The notes beneath the pieces are model-generated. The model was not told the origin of the DNA. It did no database searches and saw nothing but the letters and a program-made list of their open reading frames with translations. A program made the translations under genes and the position numbers. From an uncultured Clostridium sp. (GTDB taxonomy: Bacteria > Bacillota > Clostridia > Lachnospirales > Lachnospiraceae), in the NCBI GenBank assembly GCA_900543885.1, contig UQTA01000002.1:52704-116703 (forward strand): a stretch of 64,000 bases of DNA. The letters are read 5' to 3'. Below are positions 42,087 to 51,627 of this stretch, piece after piece. The stretch's first letter is position 1. Each line of letters starts with the position of its first letter.

Positions 42087-45000
42087 CTATACATCCTGTT
42101 CTTTCTTTTTCCTTCCGATTGCAGTTAATGCAAGGAAGATTCCTGAGAACATCATGGTCAGTGCTGCTTTTACAGTGGTCTGGCCAGTCTTTGGAAGTGC
42201 TGCCATTGGGATCTCACCATCATCAATGACGATTGGTGCCGGTGACTCTGGTAATTCTGCCATTGGTACGTCTCCCGGGGTGATCGTTGTAGTAACACCA
42301 GGACCTCCGCTTGTATTGGAGATAGTTGATCTATGGCTTCCGCCACCGCCTCCACCTGATGAACCGCCGCCACTATTTCCGCCACTGTAGCTGAAATATG
42401 CGGTAAATGTGGTATCTGCGATAAATCCGGCTTTTGCGATCTCACTTGCTGCGCTATAGTTCGTATTTCCATCAGACCAGCGGTTAAACTTATAATTTCC
42501 GATTCCTGCAACTGTTACTTCTGCCTTCGGATGAACCGGTGCAGTCATGTTGTAGGTACCATCTGCATTCTTAGGTCTGGTAACAACTTCTTTTACCTTA
42601 CCGCTTACTGTTCCATAAGATGGATTTTCAGAAATATACTGGAAAGTAACCTGATACTTATCTGGAATGTTGTCTGGCTCATCTGGATCAATTTCTCCGA
42701 TCTCGTCCATACTGTAGTATACATTTACCATATTTTCTTTAGGATCAAGACCGATCTGCTTATCCGCTCCTTCAATGCGTTCCAGAACGTAATGCTTTCC
42801 GTTAAATTCAGATTCCTTTGCCACTGTAGTCGTAAGGATCTTTTCTCCGAATACACCGCTATTACTTACAATCGCTGATGCTTTATCTTCTGTTACAACG
42901 CTATTTGCATCTTCATAGAAGTAATGGATCTCATAATGAAGATCTCTTCTTACAGTAAAGTGTGCAATGAATGTTTGATCTTCCAGGTATTCAGAATTTC
43001 TCAGCTCATCATCACTATTGAAGAATGTCAGATCATCCTGCTGCCATTTTTCAAATCTGTAGCCGTCTTTTGGTGTTACTGTAGATGGCTGGGTCGGATT
43101 CTGTGCTGTCGGGCCTTTTGCTTCAATGATCTCGCCAGTCACGCTATCTCTGGTGATTTCATAAGTAGTAACCACTTCTTTGGTTGTTCCTGTTACAGTT
43201 CCCTTATCTTCATCTGCTGTTACATAAGTGAATGTGATCTGGTATTTATCCGGGATATTGTCTGGCTTATCTGGGTCTTCTTTACCTATTACATCAATAC
43301 TGTAATATACATTTACAATATTTTCGTCAGGATCAAGACCAACCTGCTTATCCGCTCCTTCAATGCGTACCAGAACGTAGTGTTTTCCGTTAAATTCAGA
43401 TTCCTTTGCCACTGCAGTCTTAAGGATCTTTTCTCCGAATACACCGCTATCACTTACAATCGCTGATGCTGTATCTTCTGTTACAACGCTATTTGCATCT
43501 TCATAGAAGTAATGGATCTCATAATGAAGATCAGCTCGTTCTGTAAAGTGTGCTGTGAAAGTCTGATCTACACTGTAAGACGCTTCTCTCAGTGCTGCAT
43601 TATCTTTGAAAGATTTCCCTGCATTATCTGTCCACTTGTCAAACTTGTAACCAGCTTTTGGTGTTACAGTGGATGGCTGGGTCGGATTCTGTGCTGTTGG
43701 GCCTTTTGCTTCAATGATCTCGCCAGTCACGCTATCTCTGGTGATTTCATAAGTAGTAACCACTTCTCTGGTTGTTCCTGTCACAGTTCCCTTATTATCA
43801 TCTGCTGATACATAGGTGAATGTGATCTGATACTTATCCGGAATACCATCGTGATTATCATCTTTACTGTAATATACAGTTACAATGTTCTTCTCATCAT
43901 TTATTCCTACTGTAAGGTTATCAGCTTTTACAAAGGTATATCCACTGATATCAATTTTCTCTGTATAACCCTCGATCACTTTTCCAAAGTATGTCTTCTT
44001 TGGATCTGACATTTTATGGATTTCTTTCGATGTAGCTTCATCCAGGTATCTCACCCTATAAGTCTGCTCTGTTGCTGTAAAGGAACCTTTCAGTATCACA
44101 TTCGCATTCGGCATTACAAATTTGCCGCCTGTAGTAGCCACTTGTGTTCCATCTTCAGTTGCTGCCGTCCAACCACTGAAAACATATCCTGTTACATTCG
44201 GATTTCCTGCTACTGTAACCTGTTCCTGATACTTATGAGCTGCTTCACCAGGAACTGCCGGTGCATCTGCTGGAACACTACCTTCATATTGATATGTTAC
44301 ATTATGGGTATTTCTGGTGTAATACAGCTTCAGGGATAATACATTTTGAATATCTGTAATACCTTCTGTTACTGTTCCATCAATACTTGTATTCAGTGTA
44401 AATCCATCAACCTGCTGTTTGTCTTTTCCTTCTGTTGTAACTAACTGTCCTGCTGCTGTATTGAATGTATCAATATAGCGCAGACCAAAATCACCATCTA
44501 ATTTTTCAAACCAGTGCTGTACATGATAAATTGCAATCTTAGGTACATAGTAGAAAATAACTTCCGGAGCTTCCTTGGTTACCTTCTGCACTGGATCAGA
44601 TTTTAATGTATATCCTTCAAATGTCTTAAAGGTTATCATTACATTCTGGTCACTGGTAGTACCTGTTTCAAATATACTTCCAGGTACCAATTCTTCAGTG
44701 CCCGCCAGTAAATATTTTACTGTATAAGTCCAGCTCTGTACTGATCTGTACTTAAATATGATCTCCTGTCCATCACTTGTGATCATTGCACTGATGGATA
44801 AGGTTTCAGGATAATATCCTTCTACTGTTTCAGCAGGTTCGCTTACTGTGGAATTTCTTATTACAGTCTGCTGCTTCGCAGTGGCAATCTCCTTATCACC
44901 ATACATATATTTCACTGTATATGTGACTGTATCAGAGTTTTTCCATCTTGCATATAAAGTTGTATTCTTTACAATCTGTGACTCTGGAATAAACTTCTTT

Positions 45001-48000
45001 GTAAGTGCTTTGTCAGTATACCAGCCAAGGAATTCATCATTCTCTTTTTTCGGTGCTTCCAGTTCTTCTCCTGTTAAAACAAAACCTTTTTCCCTGGTAA
45101 TACTCTCTTTGGATTCTCCACCATTAGTTTCAAAATTAACTGTATATTTTGGTTTTTCCCATTTTGCGTAGATGGTAAGTCCATCTTCCGTCATGGTCTC
45201 ATTCCAATCTACCGATTCCTTAAAGCCAGGATCCAGATACCAGCCTGCAAATGTATAATCAGAATCTACATATGAAGGTCTGCCTGGGTCTTGGGAAGGT
45301 CTGACTGTGGACAGTTTTGCCTCAAATTTGATGCTTACCGGATCCATTGGCTGACAATTCTCAAAGTGAAGCTTATAGGAATTTCTGGTATAATAGAGCC
45401 AGAGATCAGGTTCGTACCAGCTACTCTCCTGCTTCCAGCTAGAATACGTAAATCCAGTAATTGGCATCTGATCTTCTTTGGTTAAATATACATTACTTGA
45501 AGCTTCAAATGTCCTGTACACTGTTCGGTTTCCATCTAACCCTTCCACATAGTAAATAATCTTTTTACCTGAACCTGCATCTTTTTCATACATGGTCAAA
45601 TTTTCAGCTGGCATATTCGCTAAAAGTGTATACTGTGTATAACCACTACTATTTGGTCCCCAACCAGTATGATTTGCGCAAGCTCTTTCCCATTGTGCAG
45701 ATACGTCTACACCATAACGGGCGGTGATCCTTAAACTTTCATCTTCCTTCCACGTCCACCTCCGTCTGCTCCATCTCATAAACTTAATGGTATACGTATC
45801 TCTTGCATAATAAATATTCTTAACCGCCGTTCCATCGGCCGTTATCTTCACATCACCATCCGTTTTTCCTGCTACCGGTGTTGTCTTATATCCCTTCGGT
45901 ACTGTATAACTTCCATTCGGGATAGAACTTCCCACTGGACCAGTTCCATTTGTCACATGGTTTACAGTGTAAACACCTTCTTTTACAGTTTCAGTCCAGT
46001 AAATGATCTTGTAATCAGCTTTCTTTGCTGCTTTCCATTTCGCAGTAACTACCAGATCTTCTGCCGGCATGGTCTCCGGAAGATTTTCCCAGCCTTTAAA
46101 TTCATAGCCTACCTTTGTCGGATCCTTGTCTGGTCTTGTTACAGCTGCACCATAGCGTACCTGCTCAGGTGCAATATAAGAAGCATTTTCTCCTGTATTC
46201 CAGGTCAGAGTATAATAATTTCTTTCATATAAAATCTCTACTACCGTACTTCCATCTGCATTTACAGTTGCCTGACTGATAGCCCGTGGTGTAAATCCTG
46301 CATACTCTCTTGCTGTGGCTGCAGTTGTCAGTCCGGTTTCACCTGGCAGCTTTTCTGTATCTTCAGGTGTAGCTGGCTTTGTATCATCTACATTTAACAG
46401 ATAATGATTTACTGTGTAATTAACTGCTGCACCTGTGTAGGTAACGATCACAGTCTGGTCTGTTGTATATGCATCATTAAAGGATACACTTGTCTGATCT
46501 GGTGTGAATCCCTGGATTTCAGGAGATTCTGCTGTCAGGTTACAGGAAACACCGGATTCTACATGAGAAACCCACGGCTGTGCGGCCAAACTGCCATTAC
46601 TGTACACATAATTTACAGTAAGGCGTACCTGACCGGCTATTGGTGCATAACCAGCATAAACATTCATATCACCAGTTACATTGCTGAAATCTTTATCCCA
46701 GCCTGTAAACCTGTATCCATCACGATCCGGCACTGCCGGCGCCTGTGCTGCTTTTCCCTCTTCCACGTACTGCGTACCGGAAATAAGCACATCTTTTCCT
46801 TCTGCATCTTTATAATAGAATTTTACTTCATGACAGGTGATTTCTTCTGTATCAACTTTTATATACAGTGAGAAATGATCTGTCATAAAAGCTGTTGCAT
46901 CACCTTCTGCTGCTACAGCTTTTATCATCTGTGCATCATATGTTTCTGTATCAGAAGCATTTTCACCCATGTAAAGGACTCTGGTGCCGGAATTTCCAAT
47001 GGTGGTTCCTTCAAATGTAACTTTTACACTTCCATCTGGCTGAACTGCTTCACCATCTTCATTGTAAAGGGTGATATCTGCTGCAAAAAGATCCGTTACT
47101 CTGCGGTTTTCAGCTTTCAATATATCATCTGCAGCTGCTTTCATAAGCTCCAGCTGATCTTCATCCTCTACTGCATTAGCCTCAATATAGCCATTTTCAG
47201 GAAGCACATCGCTTAAAGCTGTCAGCTTCACTGTCACGCCTTCTGCTCCTGCAACTTCTGCAGAAAGTACAATTTCAGAATCAAATACACGCAATGCATT
47301 CAGTGTACTCTTATAAACCTTCGCTGTACTGCAGTAACCAATCCCTACCAGATCTCCGTCATCTGCTGTTTTTTCCGGTGCTTCCGGCTGTGGTGCTGGT
47401 AATGTTTCCGGGATAGCCGTTGTTGTTTCTGCCGGCTGTGCAGGCTCTGTTTCCGGTTCTGTACTTTCCGGGGTTTCTTCTGGTACAGTTGTCTCTCCCG
47501 GGCCTGCCGGAACTTCCGGTTCAGTTTCTGCCGGTGCTTCTGTGGTTTCTTCTCCGGCAGAGCCTTCCGGTCTGCTTTCTTTTTCTGCCTCTGCTATGGT
47601 TTCTTCTGCTGTGGTTTCTTCTGCCGTAGTCTCTTCTACAGTTGTTTCTGCCTCTGTTTCAGGTGCAGTCTCTGGTTCAGAAGCTTCTTCCTTTTTCAGT
47701 TCTTCGGCTTTTTCTTCTTTGACCGGCTCTGTAGCCTCTGCTGCTTCTTCCTTTTCCGGTTCTGTTGGCTCTGCCCCATCTGCTGCATTTGCTGCATCTT
47801 CCTTCATGGCAACTAACGGTACACCATGTCTGGAAATAGAAGCTGTTACTTCACCTTCCGGTGCCGGTTCTTCTGCCGGGATCTCTGCCTCTGGTTCAGA
47901 AGCTTCTGTCTCAGGTTCTGCTGCTTCCGTTTCAGCTGGTGCCTCAGTCTCAGGCTCTGTTATCTCCTCAGGAGCTTCTGTTGCTGCCTCAGTTTCTTCT

Positions 48001-48746
48001 TTCTTCGTCTCTTCCGGCTGCTCTTTGCTTTCTTCCACATCTTCCTTGGTTTCCGGAACTTCTGCGGTTTCTTCAGCAGCTGTGGTCTCTTTTTCCGTAT
48101 CCGTTGGATTTACAACATTTTCTGTTGTTTCTTCGTTTACTGCTTCTGAAGGCTTTTCTGCCGGAGCAGTCTCTGCAGGTTTGGAAATAATGTTTCTTTC
48201 TTCATCCCCAAACTTATCTTCATAACTCTTTATGGTAATACGTTTGGTGGTCTTTTCCTTTTCTTTTCCGTTTTCTGTTCTTGTTACAGTTGTAGAACAG
48301 CTGATGGTATCTTCCCCGTTATTTACGTAAAGGAAATAAACCTCTTCCTCTCCTGTTACCATGTACGTATCATCTGCATCAGCCGGAAGCTTTACAAATA
48401 CCCGTAACTCTGCCTCCATGCTGCCTCCCTGGATGTCCGGATAGACTTCATATACCTTTCCGTCTCCAAAGAACAGTGCTTCAAACTTTTCCGTAGCACC
48501 GTCGGTAAAATCCAGGCTGTCCTGTGATACCACATTTTCGTCTTCGATGGCCTGACGGATGGCAGCCACCAGGTCAGCGCCGCCAATGGTAAAGTCCACT
48601 CTGTTTCCTGATGCTGCAAAGCTGACATGCAGATCTGTTCCCACATTGGTAAAGATCATGGCAAATGCCAGCATAAATGCCAGGAAACGCTTCTGTAAAC
48701 TAACCATTTTTCCCGTTCGTTTTTTGCGTCTGCTTCGTCCTCTCAT
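42087..48746 (-). CDS. Giant LPKTG-anchored surface protein 2 with InlB-type and MucBP-like repeats
   Basis: This 2219-aa protein is a partial paralogue of surface protein 1. It has the same signal peptide style (KRFLAFMLAFAMIFTN), the same ~140-residue N-terminal domain, an acidic Glu/Pro/Thr/Ala-rich linker (~185-465) with the GEVTASISRH island, and the DLVGIGYCSTAK segment. There are then many GW/AKW InlB-type and Y-VKY MucBP-like repeats, and near the C-terminus a ~196-aa tandem duplication (42670-43850). A Gly/Ser spacer precedes LPKTG (2184-2188), a hydrophobic helix and an RKKKEQDV tail. MBG repeats are absent. The Shine-Dalgarno is GAGGAG. Confidence 0.92.
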   Translation of the reverse strand: MRGRSRRKKRTGKMVSLQKRFLAFMLAFAMIFTNVGTDLHVSFAASGNRVDFTIGGADLVAAIRQAIEDENVVSQDSLDFTDGATEKFEALFFGDGKVYEVYPDIQGGSMEAELRVFVKLPADADDTYMVTGEEEVYFLYVNNGEDTISCSTTVTRTENGKEKEKTTKRITIKSYEDKFGDEERNIISKPAETAPAEKPSEAVNEETTENVVNPTDTEKETTAAEETAEVPETKEDVEESKEQPEETKKEETEAATEAPEEITEPETEAPAETEAAEPETEASEPEAEIPAEEPAPEGEVTASISRHGVPLVAMKEDAANAADGAEPTEPEKEEAAEATEPVKEEKAEELKKEEASEPETAPETEAETTVEETTAEETTAEETIAEAEKESRPEGSAGEETTEAPAETEPEVPAGPGETTVPEETPESTEPETEPAQPAETTTAIPETLPAPQPEAPEKTADDGDLVGIGYCSTAKVYKSTLNALRVFDSEIVLSAEVAGAEGVTVKLTALSDVLPENGYIEANAVEDEDQLELMKAAADDILKAENRRVTDLFAADITLYNEDGEAVQPDGSVKVTFEGTTIGNSGTRVLYMGENASDTETYDAQMIKAVAAEGDATAFMTDHFSLYIKVDTEEITCHEVKFYYKDAEGKDVLISGTQYVEEGKAAQAPAVPDRDGYRFTGWDKDFSNVTGDMNVYAGYAPIAGQVRLTVNYVYSNGSLAAQPWVSHVESGVSCNLTAESPEIQGFTPDQTSVSFNDAYTTDQTVIVTYTGAAVNYTVNHYLLNVDDTKPATPEDTEKLPGETGLTTAATAREYAGFTPRAISQATVNADGSTVVEILYERNYYTLTWNTGENASYIAPEQVRYGAAVTRPDKDPTKVGYEFKGWENLPETMPAEDLVVTAKWKAAKKADYKIIYWTETVKEGVYTVNHVTNGTGPVGSSIPNGSYTVPKGYKTTPVAGKTDGDVKITADGTAVKNIYYARDTYTIKFMRWSRRRWTWKEDESLRITARYGVDVSAQWERACANHTGWGPNSSGYTQYTLLANMPAENLTMYEKDAGSGKKIIYYVEGLDGNRTVYRTFEASSNVYLTKEDQMPITGFTYSSWKQESSWYEPDLWLYYTRNSYKLHFENCQPMDPVSIKFEAKLSTVRPSQDPGRPSYVDSDYTFAGWYLDPGFKESVDWNETMTEDGLTIYAKWEKPKYTVNFETNGGESKESITREKGFVLTGEELEAPKKENDEFLGWYTDKALTKKFIPESQIVKNTTLYARWKNSDTVTYTVKYMYGDKEIATAKQQTVIRNSTVSEPAETVEGYYPETLSISAMITSDGQEIIFKYRSVQSWTYTVKYLLAGTEELVPGSIFETGTTSDQNVMITFKTFEGYTLKSDPVQKVTKEAPEVIFYYVPKIAIYHVQHWFEKLDGDFGLRYIDTFNTAAGQLVTTEGKDKQQVDGFTLNTSIDGTVTEGITDIQNVLSLKLYYTRNTHNVTYQYEGSVPADAPAVPGEAAHKYQEQVTVAGNPNVTGYVFSGWTAATEDGTQVATTGGKFVMPNANVILKGSFTATEQTYRVRYLDEATSKEIHKMSDPKKTYFGKVIEGYTEKIDISGYTFVKADNLTVGINDEKNIVTVYYSKDDNHDGIPDKYQITFTYVSADDNKGTVTGTTREVVTTYEITRDSVTGEIIEAKGPTAQNPTQPSTVTPKAGYKFDKWTDNAGKSFKDNAALREASYSVDQTFTAHFTERADLHYEIHYFYEDANSVVTEDTASAIVSDSGVFGEKILKTAVAKESEFNGKHYVLVRIEGADKQVGLDPDENIVNVYYSIDVIGKEDPDKPDNIPDKYQITFTYVTADEDKGTVTGTTKEVVTTYEITRDSVTGEIIEAKGPTAQNPTQPSTVTPKDGYRFEKWQQDDLTFFNSDDELRNSEYLEDQTFIAHFTVRRDLHYEIHYFYEDANSVVTEDKASAIVSNSGVFGEKILTTTVAKESEFNGKHYVLERIEGADKQIGLDPKENMVNVYYSMDEIGEIDPDEPDNIPDKYQVTFQYISENPSYGTVSGKVKEVVTRPKNADGTYNMTAPVHPKAEVTVAGIGNYKFNRWSDGNTNYSAASEIAKAGFIADTTFTAYFSYSGGNSGGGSSGGGGGGSHRSTISNTSGGPGVTTTITPGDVPMAELPESPAPIVIDDGEIPMAALPKTGQTTVKAALTMMFSGIFLALTAIGRKKKEQDV
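42670..43850 (-). repeat. Intragenic tandem repeat, period about 588 bp
   Basis: Two near-identical copies encode NIPDKYQITFTYV through ANSVVTED and EFNGKHYVL to VNVYYS. For example, AGGATCAAGACC occurs at 42741 and 43329, 588 bp apart (196 codons). Such a repeat can expand or contract by recombination. Confidence 0.85.
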
Positions 48747-49026
48747 ACCCTGTTTCTCCTCTCTCTGAATTTTGTGCAGGCCCCATTTCCTGCCAAACTC
48801 CAGTACTTCCTGAATCCCGTTTCATAGTCATTCAGTTTATACTTTCATTTATCTTTATCATAGCAGAGTTGGCGTTATACCAGGCGTTATACGAACTTAT
48901 ATTTTCAAAAAATTTTCAACTTTTCAAATAATTTACAGACTCTATGAGTTTTTTTCTCAGTCGTTCTTGTGTTTTTTTATTACATATGCTATAATTCGCT
49001 TCAATGAGTTTTTTTCTCACATCTTC
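48747..49026. other. Divergent intergenic region between surface gene 2 and the ATPase gene
   Basis: It contains a direct repeat GGCGTTATAC at 48871-48880 and 48883-48892 (12-bp period) upstream of the surface gene, and TGAGTTTTTTTCTCA-like copies at 48945-48960 and 49006-49020. The ATPase-gene promoter is listed separately. Confidence 0.5.
48967..48995 (+). promoter_or_regulatory. Promoter of the RloA-like ATPase gene
   Basis: TTGTGT (48967-48972), 17-bp spacer and consensus TATAAT (48990-48995), lying between two copies of TGAGTTTTTTTCTCA-like sequence. Confidence 0.65.
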
Positions 49027-49046
49027 ATGTTCTCTCGAGAGAACAT
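49027..49046. repeat. Perfect 20-bp palindrome in the ATPase gene leader
   Basis: ATGTTCTCTCGAGAGAACAT looks like the two ends of the CTCTCGGA fold-back family joined with no interior (compare ATGTTCTCTCGGA at 16765). It could also be an operator, or an mRNA hairpin 21 bases before the start codon. Confidence 0.55.
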
Positions 49047-49067
49047 CTTCGCATTTTGGAGGTTTGT

Positions 49068-50225
49068 ATGCTGAATCAGTTTGTTTTAAGAAATTACAGA
49101 TTATTTAAAAACGAAACATTGCTGGACTTTTTTCCGGCTCCTATTAATGAACACAAAGCTTCTCTGCTGACAGCGCAGGGAGACGGCGAAGCTTTTCTCC
49201 CTGTTATCTCCCTTTACGGTCCAAACGGCTGCGGAAAATCTTCTATATTAGAGGCACTCTGGAATGTATGCCGTCTGGCTGCAGGTGATTTTTCTCTTAT
49301 CACCTCTTCCGGACGTTCCTACTGCCGTCTGGATCATACATGCAGAGAGCTTCCTTTAAGTTTTGACCTGCTTTTTCGCAGAAATGGTTTTCTCTTCCGT
49401 TATCAGCTTGATGTAAAACAGGGCGCTGTCCTGGAAGAAAATATGTTTTACGGCAAACCAGGTTCTGATGATGCCGGTGTTCTTTTTGCCCGCAAAGCAA
49501 ATGAACTCCATATTGGAAATGAAGCCGGAAAAATGGATTTTTCCACTCTCCCGGCCGGGGTCTCTCTTTTACGCTATCTTGACCCAAACTCTTCCTCTGA
49601 ATGTGTAAAAGCTGCTGCATCCTGGTTCAGCCAGGTTCTGTTTTTCCGGGAGCATGACTATAAAAAAGCTCCGGATCTGCCCTCTGAAGTAGAAGAACGT
49701 CAGGTCATCTGCCGTCTGCTCCAGGCTATGGATATTGATATTTTAGATTACTCCATTACAAAGGAACAGGGCTTCGATGATCCATCCCTGATCCTGACCC
49801 ATGGGAAAGCAGATGGAAATACCTTTTTTGTTTCTTTCAATGAAGAATCCACCGGCATCAGAAAGCTGCTTACCCTGATCCCGTTAGTCGTAAAAAGCCT
49901 GCATCTGGGAAGTATTCTATTAGCCGACGACTTAGATAACGTACTCCATCCTCATCTGCTGCGCTTTATCCTGTCTCTATACCAGGATCACGAGAAAAAT
50001 CCTCACCATGCGCAATTAATATTTACCAGCCATAACACAGCGATCCTTAATCCGGCTATTATGCGAAGAGACGAGATCTGCCTGTGCTGCCGCCCGGAAG
50101 GAACAGATGCTGTTCTCTATCCTCTTTCTTCTTATAAAAAGGAAAATGGCCTCATCCCAAGAAATGATGAAGCCTATGGTAAACAATATCTGGAAGGACG
50201 CTATGGTGCCAACCCCAGGATCTGA
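49068..50225 (+). CDS. AAA family ATPase, RloA/SMC-like
   Basis: I place the start at ATG 49068 (385 aa) behind TTGGAGG. It begins LNQFVLRNYRLFKNETLLDF, the usual opening of ABC-type ATPases related to RloA and AbiL proteins. Walker A is YGPNGCGKSS (residues ~54-63), the signature region FNEESTGIRKLL (~262-273), Walker B SILLADDLDNVLHP (~286-299) and a switch histidine in FTSHNT (~325-330). Relatives often act in phage defence with a nuclease partner, but no such partner follows. Its 3' end overlaps the convergent BTAD gene by 25 bp. Confidence 0.82.
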   Translation: MLNQFVLRNYRLFKNETLLDFFPAPINEHKASLLTAQGDGEAFLPVISLYGPNGCGKSSILEALWNVCRLAAGDFSLITSSGRSYCRLDHTCRELPLSFDLLFRRNGFLFRYQLDVKQGAVLEENMFYGKPGSDDAGVLFARKANELHIGNEAGKMDFSTLPAGVSLLRYLDPNSSSECVKAAASWFSQVLFFREHDYKKAPDLPSEVEERQVICRLLQAMDIDILDYSITKEQGFDDPSLILTHGKADGNTFFVSFNEESTGIRKLLTLIPLVVKSLHLGSILLADDLDNVLHPHLLRFILSLYQDHEKNPHHAQLIFTSHNTAILNPAIMRRDEICLCCRPEGTDAVLYPLSSYKKENGLIPRNDEAYGKQYLEGRYGANPRI

Positions 50226-51388
50226 TGACTAAAATTGATCTTTTTCCCATTTTCCCATTGCTTTAAGCTGCGTTCCACACGTTCACACACGGCCAGGACA
50301 TGTTCCTGGCCTGCTCCATTTAACAAGACCAGATATTGGACCGGGCTGTAGCAGGTAAACAAATCTCCCTTTCGCAGACTCTCTCCTATGGCATTTTTTA
50401 ACATCTCAGATGTCGTCTGCACCATTTCGCCTTCCAGCAATGCCCCTTTTCCATCTACAAGAGTAATACAGAACAATGTATATTCAAAGGAAAAACGTTC
50501 TGCCATACGGCTCACCAGACGGTAACTGTCAACAAAGGAAGGATATGTACTGTAATAAGGTCCCTGGGTTTTTTCCCTCTCTTTTAAGGTATTTTCAATG
50601 TCCTTTAGCATATCGGAGGTATAGCGGATCTGCCCGCTCATCAGACGGAAGCGCTGAAGCATGGTTTCAGAAGGCGGAAGCCCCTGTTCTTCAAAATACT
50701 GGACTACCACCTGTTTATAAACTTCCATGGCTTCCTGATACCGTTTTAAAGCGATCAGGCAGTCCAACTTCATCATCTGACATTCCTCATAAGGATACAG
50801 ACTACTGGCTGCTGTGCTTAGTTTTAAAAGCCGGTCATATTCCCGGTCCGCTTTTAAAAGCCGACTTACAAGGCGCAGGCATTTAAAATATAGCTCCTGG
50901 TATTTTACCCCGATCACATTGACCCATTTTTCTCCTGTCATCTGGGAAAGGAATTCCCCATAATACAAACTGCAGGCATAGCACAGCTCCTCTTTTTCCC
51001 CTGTTGCAAGAGCACTTTGAGCCGCTTTTTCAAAATTTCTGGCATCAATGGAAACCGTCACATTTCCCTCATCCCACCGGTAAATACCGCCATCTGTGCA
51101 GATATACTCATGCTCCGGCAGCATTTCCTTTAATAATCTGCGCAGCCTGAAAACTGCTGCCCTTAAACTGCCGGATGGATTAGCATACTCTCCATTTCCG
51201 TAAAATACATCTAACAGTTCTTCCCTGCCCACTCCTTTCTTTCCTGCATACAAAAGGATCAGGAAAAGCTGCAGGATCTTCCCTGTAAGAGCAGTTCCTA
51301 CAGGAAAATACTCCCCTTCATATTCCACTGATATGGTTCCCATCATCCGCACAGTCAGTATTCCCTTTTTGTCCATATCATTGCCCAT
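50201..51388 (-). CDS. BTAD-family transcriptional regulator with degenerate GGDEF-like C-terminus
   Basis: The start is ATG 51388 (395 aa) behind AGGCAGGA; the frame continues upstream into a palindromic repeat. It has an OmpR/SARP-type winged helix (residues ~5-100: KILQLFLILLYAGKKGVGREEL, SLRAAVFRLRRLL), a bacterial transcriptional activator (BTAD) helical domain (~120-260) and a C-terminal domain (~285-390). In the latter IGESLRKGDLFTCYSPVQYLVLL takes the place of a GGDEF active loop, so no cyclic-di-GMP synthesis is expected. The targets are unknown. Confidence 0.8.
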   Translation of the reverse strand: MGNDMDKKGILTVRMMGTISVEYEGEYFPVGTALTGKILQLFLILLYAGKKGVGREELLDVFYGNGEYANPSGSLRAAVFRLRRLLKEMLPEHEYICTDGGIYRWDEGNVTVSIDARNFEKAAQSALATGEKEELCYACSLYYGEFLSQMTGEKWVNVIGVKYQELYFKCLRLVSRLLKADREYDRLLKLSTAASSLYPYEECQMMKLDCLIALKRYQEAMEVYKQVVVQYFEEQGLPPSETMLQRFRLMSGQIRYTSDMLKDIENTLKEREKTQGPYYSTYPSFVDSYRLVSRMAERFSFEYTLFCITLVDGKGALLEGEMVQTTSEMLKNAIGESLRKGDLFTCYSPVQYLVLLNGAGQEHVLAVCERVERSLKQWENGKKINFSHQILGLAP

Positions 51389-51461
51389 ATCATTTCCTGC
51401 CTTTCTGTGATAAGGCGCCGTTTCTAAACGGACATGCCTGCTGACGCAGGCATCACCATTC

Positions 51462-51622
51462 ATGAAAGCCGATTGCTCCGCACCTTTGGTGCTCCCGCAA
51501 TCGTCGCCAGCATTCGCAATCCGCGCTATCGCGCTCCTTGCTCATACCGGCTTGCCGTCCGATACCCGTGAATTCGCTCATGCAAGCATGGCTCATTCGC
51601 GGCTGCCGTCCGGGACTTTCAT
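51462..51622. repeat. Fold-back palindromic element C
   Basis: This 161-bp GC-rich element is bounded by ATGAAAG (51462-51468) and CTTTCAT (51616-51622). Internal stem-loops: GATTGC-TCC-GCACC-TTT-GGTGC-TCCC-GCAATC (51472-51505), GCGC-TATC-GCGC (~51522-51533) and CATGC-AA-GCATG (~51579-51590). The first hairpin has the same frame as the one at 11175-11209 in element A with a different inner stem. It lies between the BTAD gene and the GreA-family gene. Confidence 0.7.
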
Positions 51623-51627
51623 AGTAA

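Noticed and set aside
33160..48746. CRISPR-like or short tandem repeats in the surface genes
   Set aside because: The repetition is explained by protein repeats and biased codons in coding frames. No regular spacer-repeat pattern exists here or elsewhere in the window.
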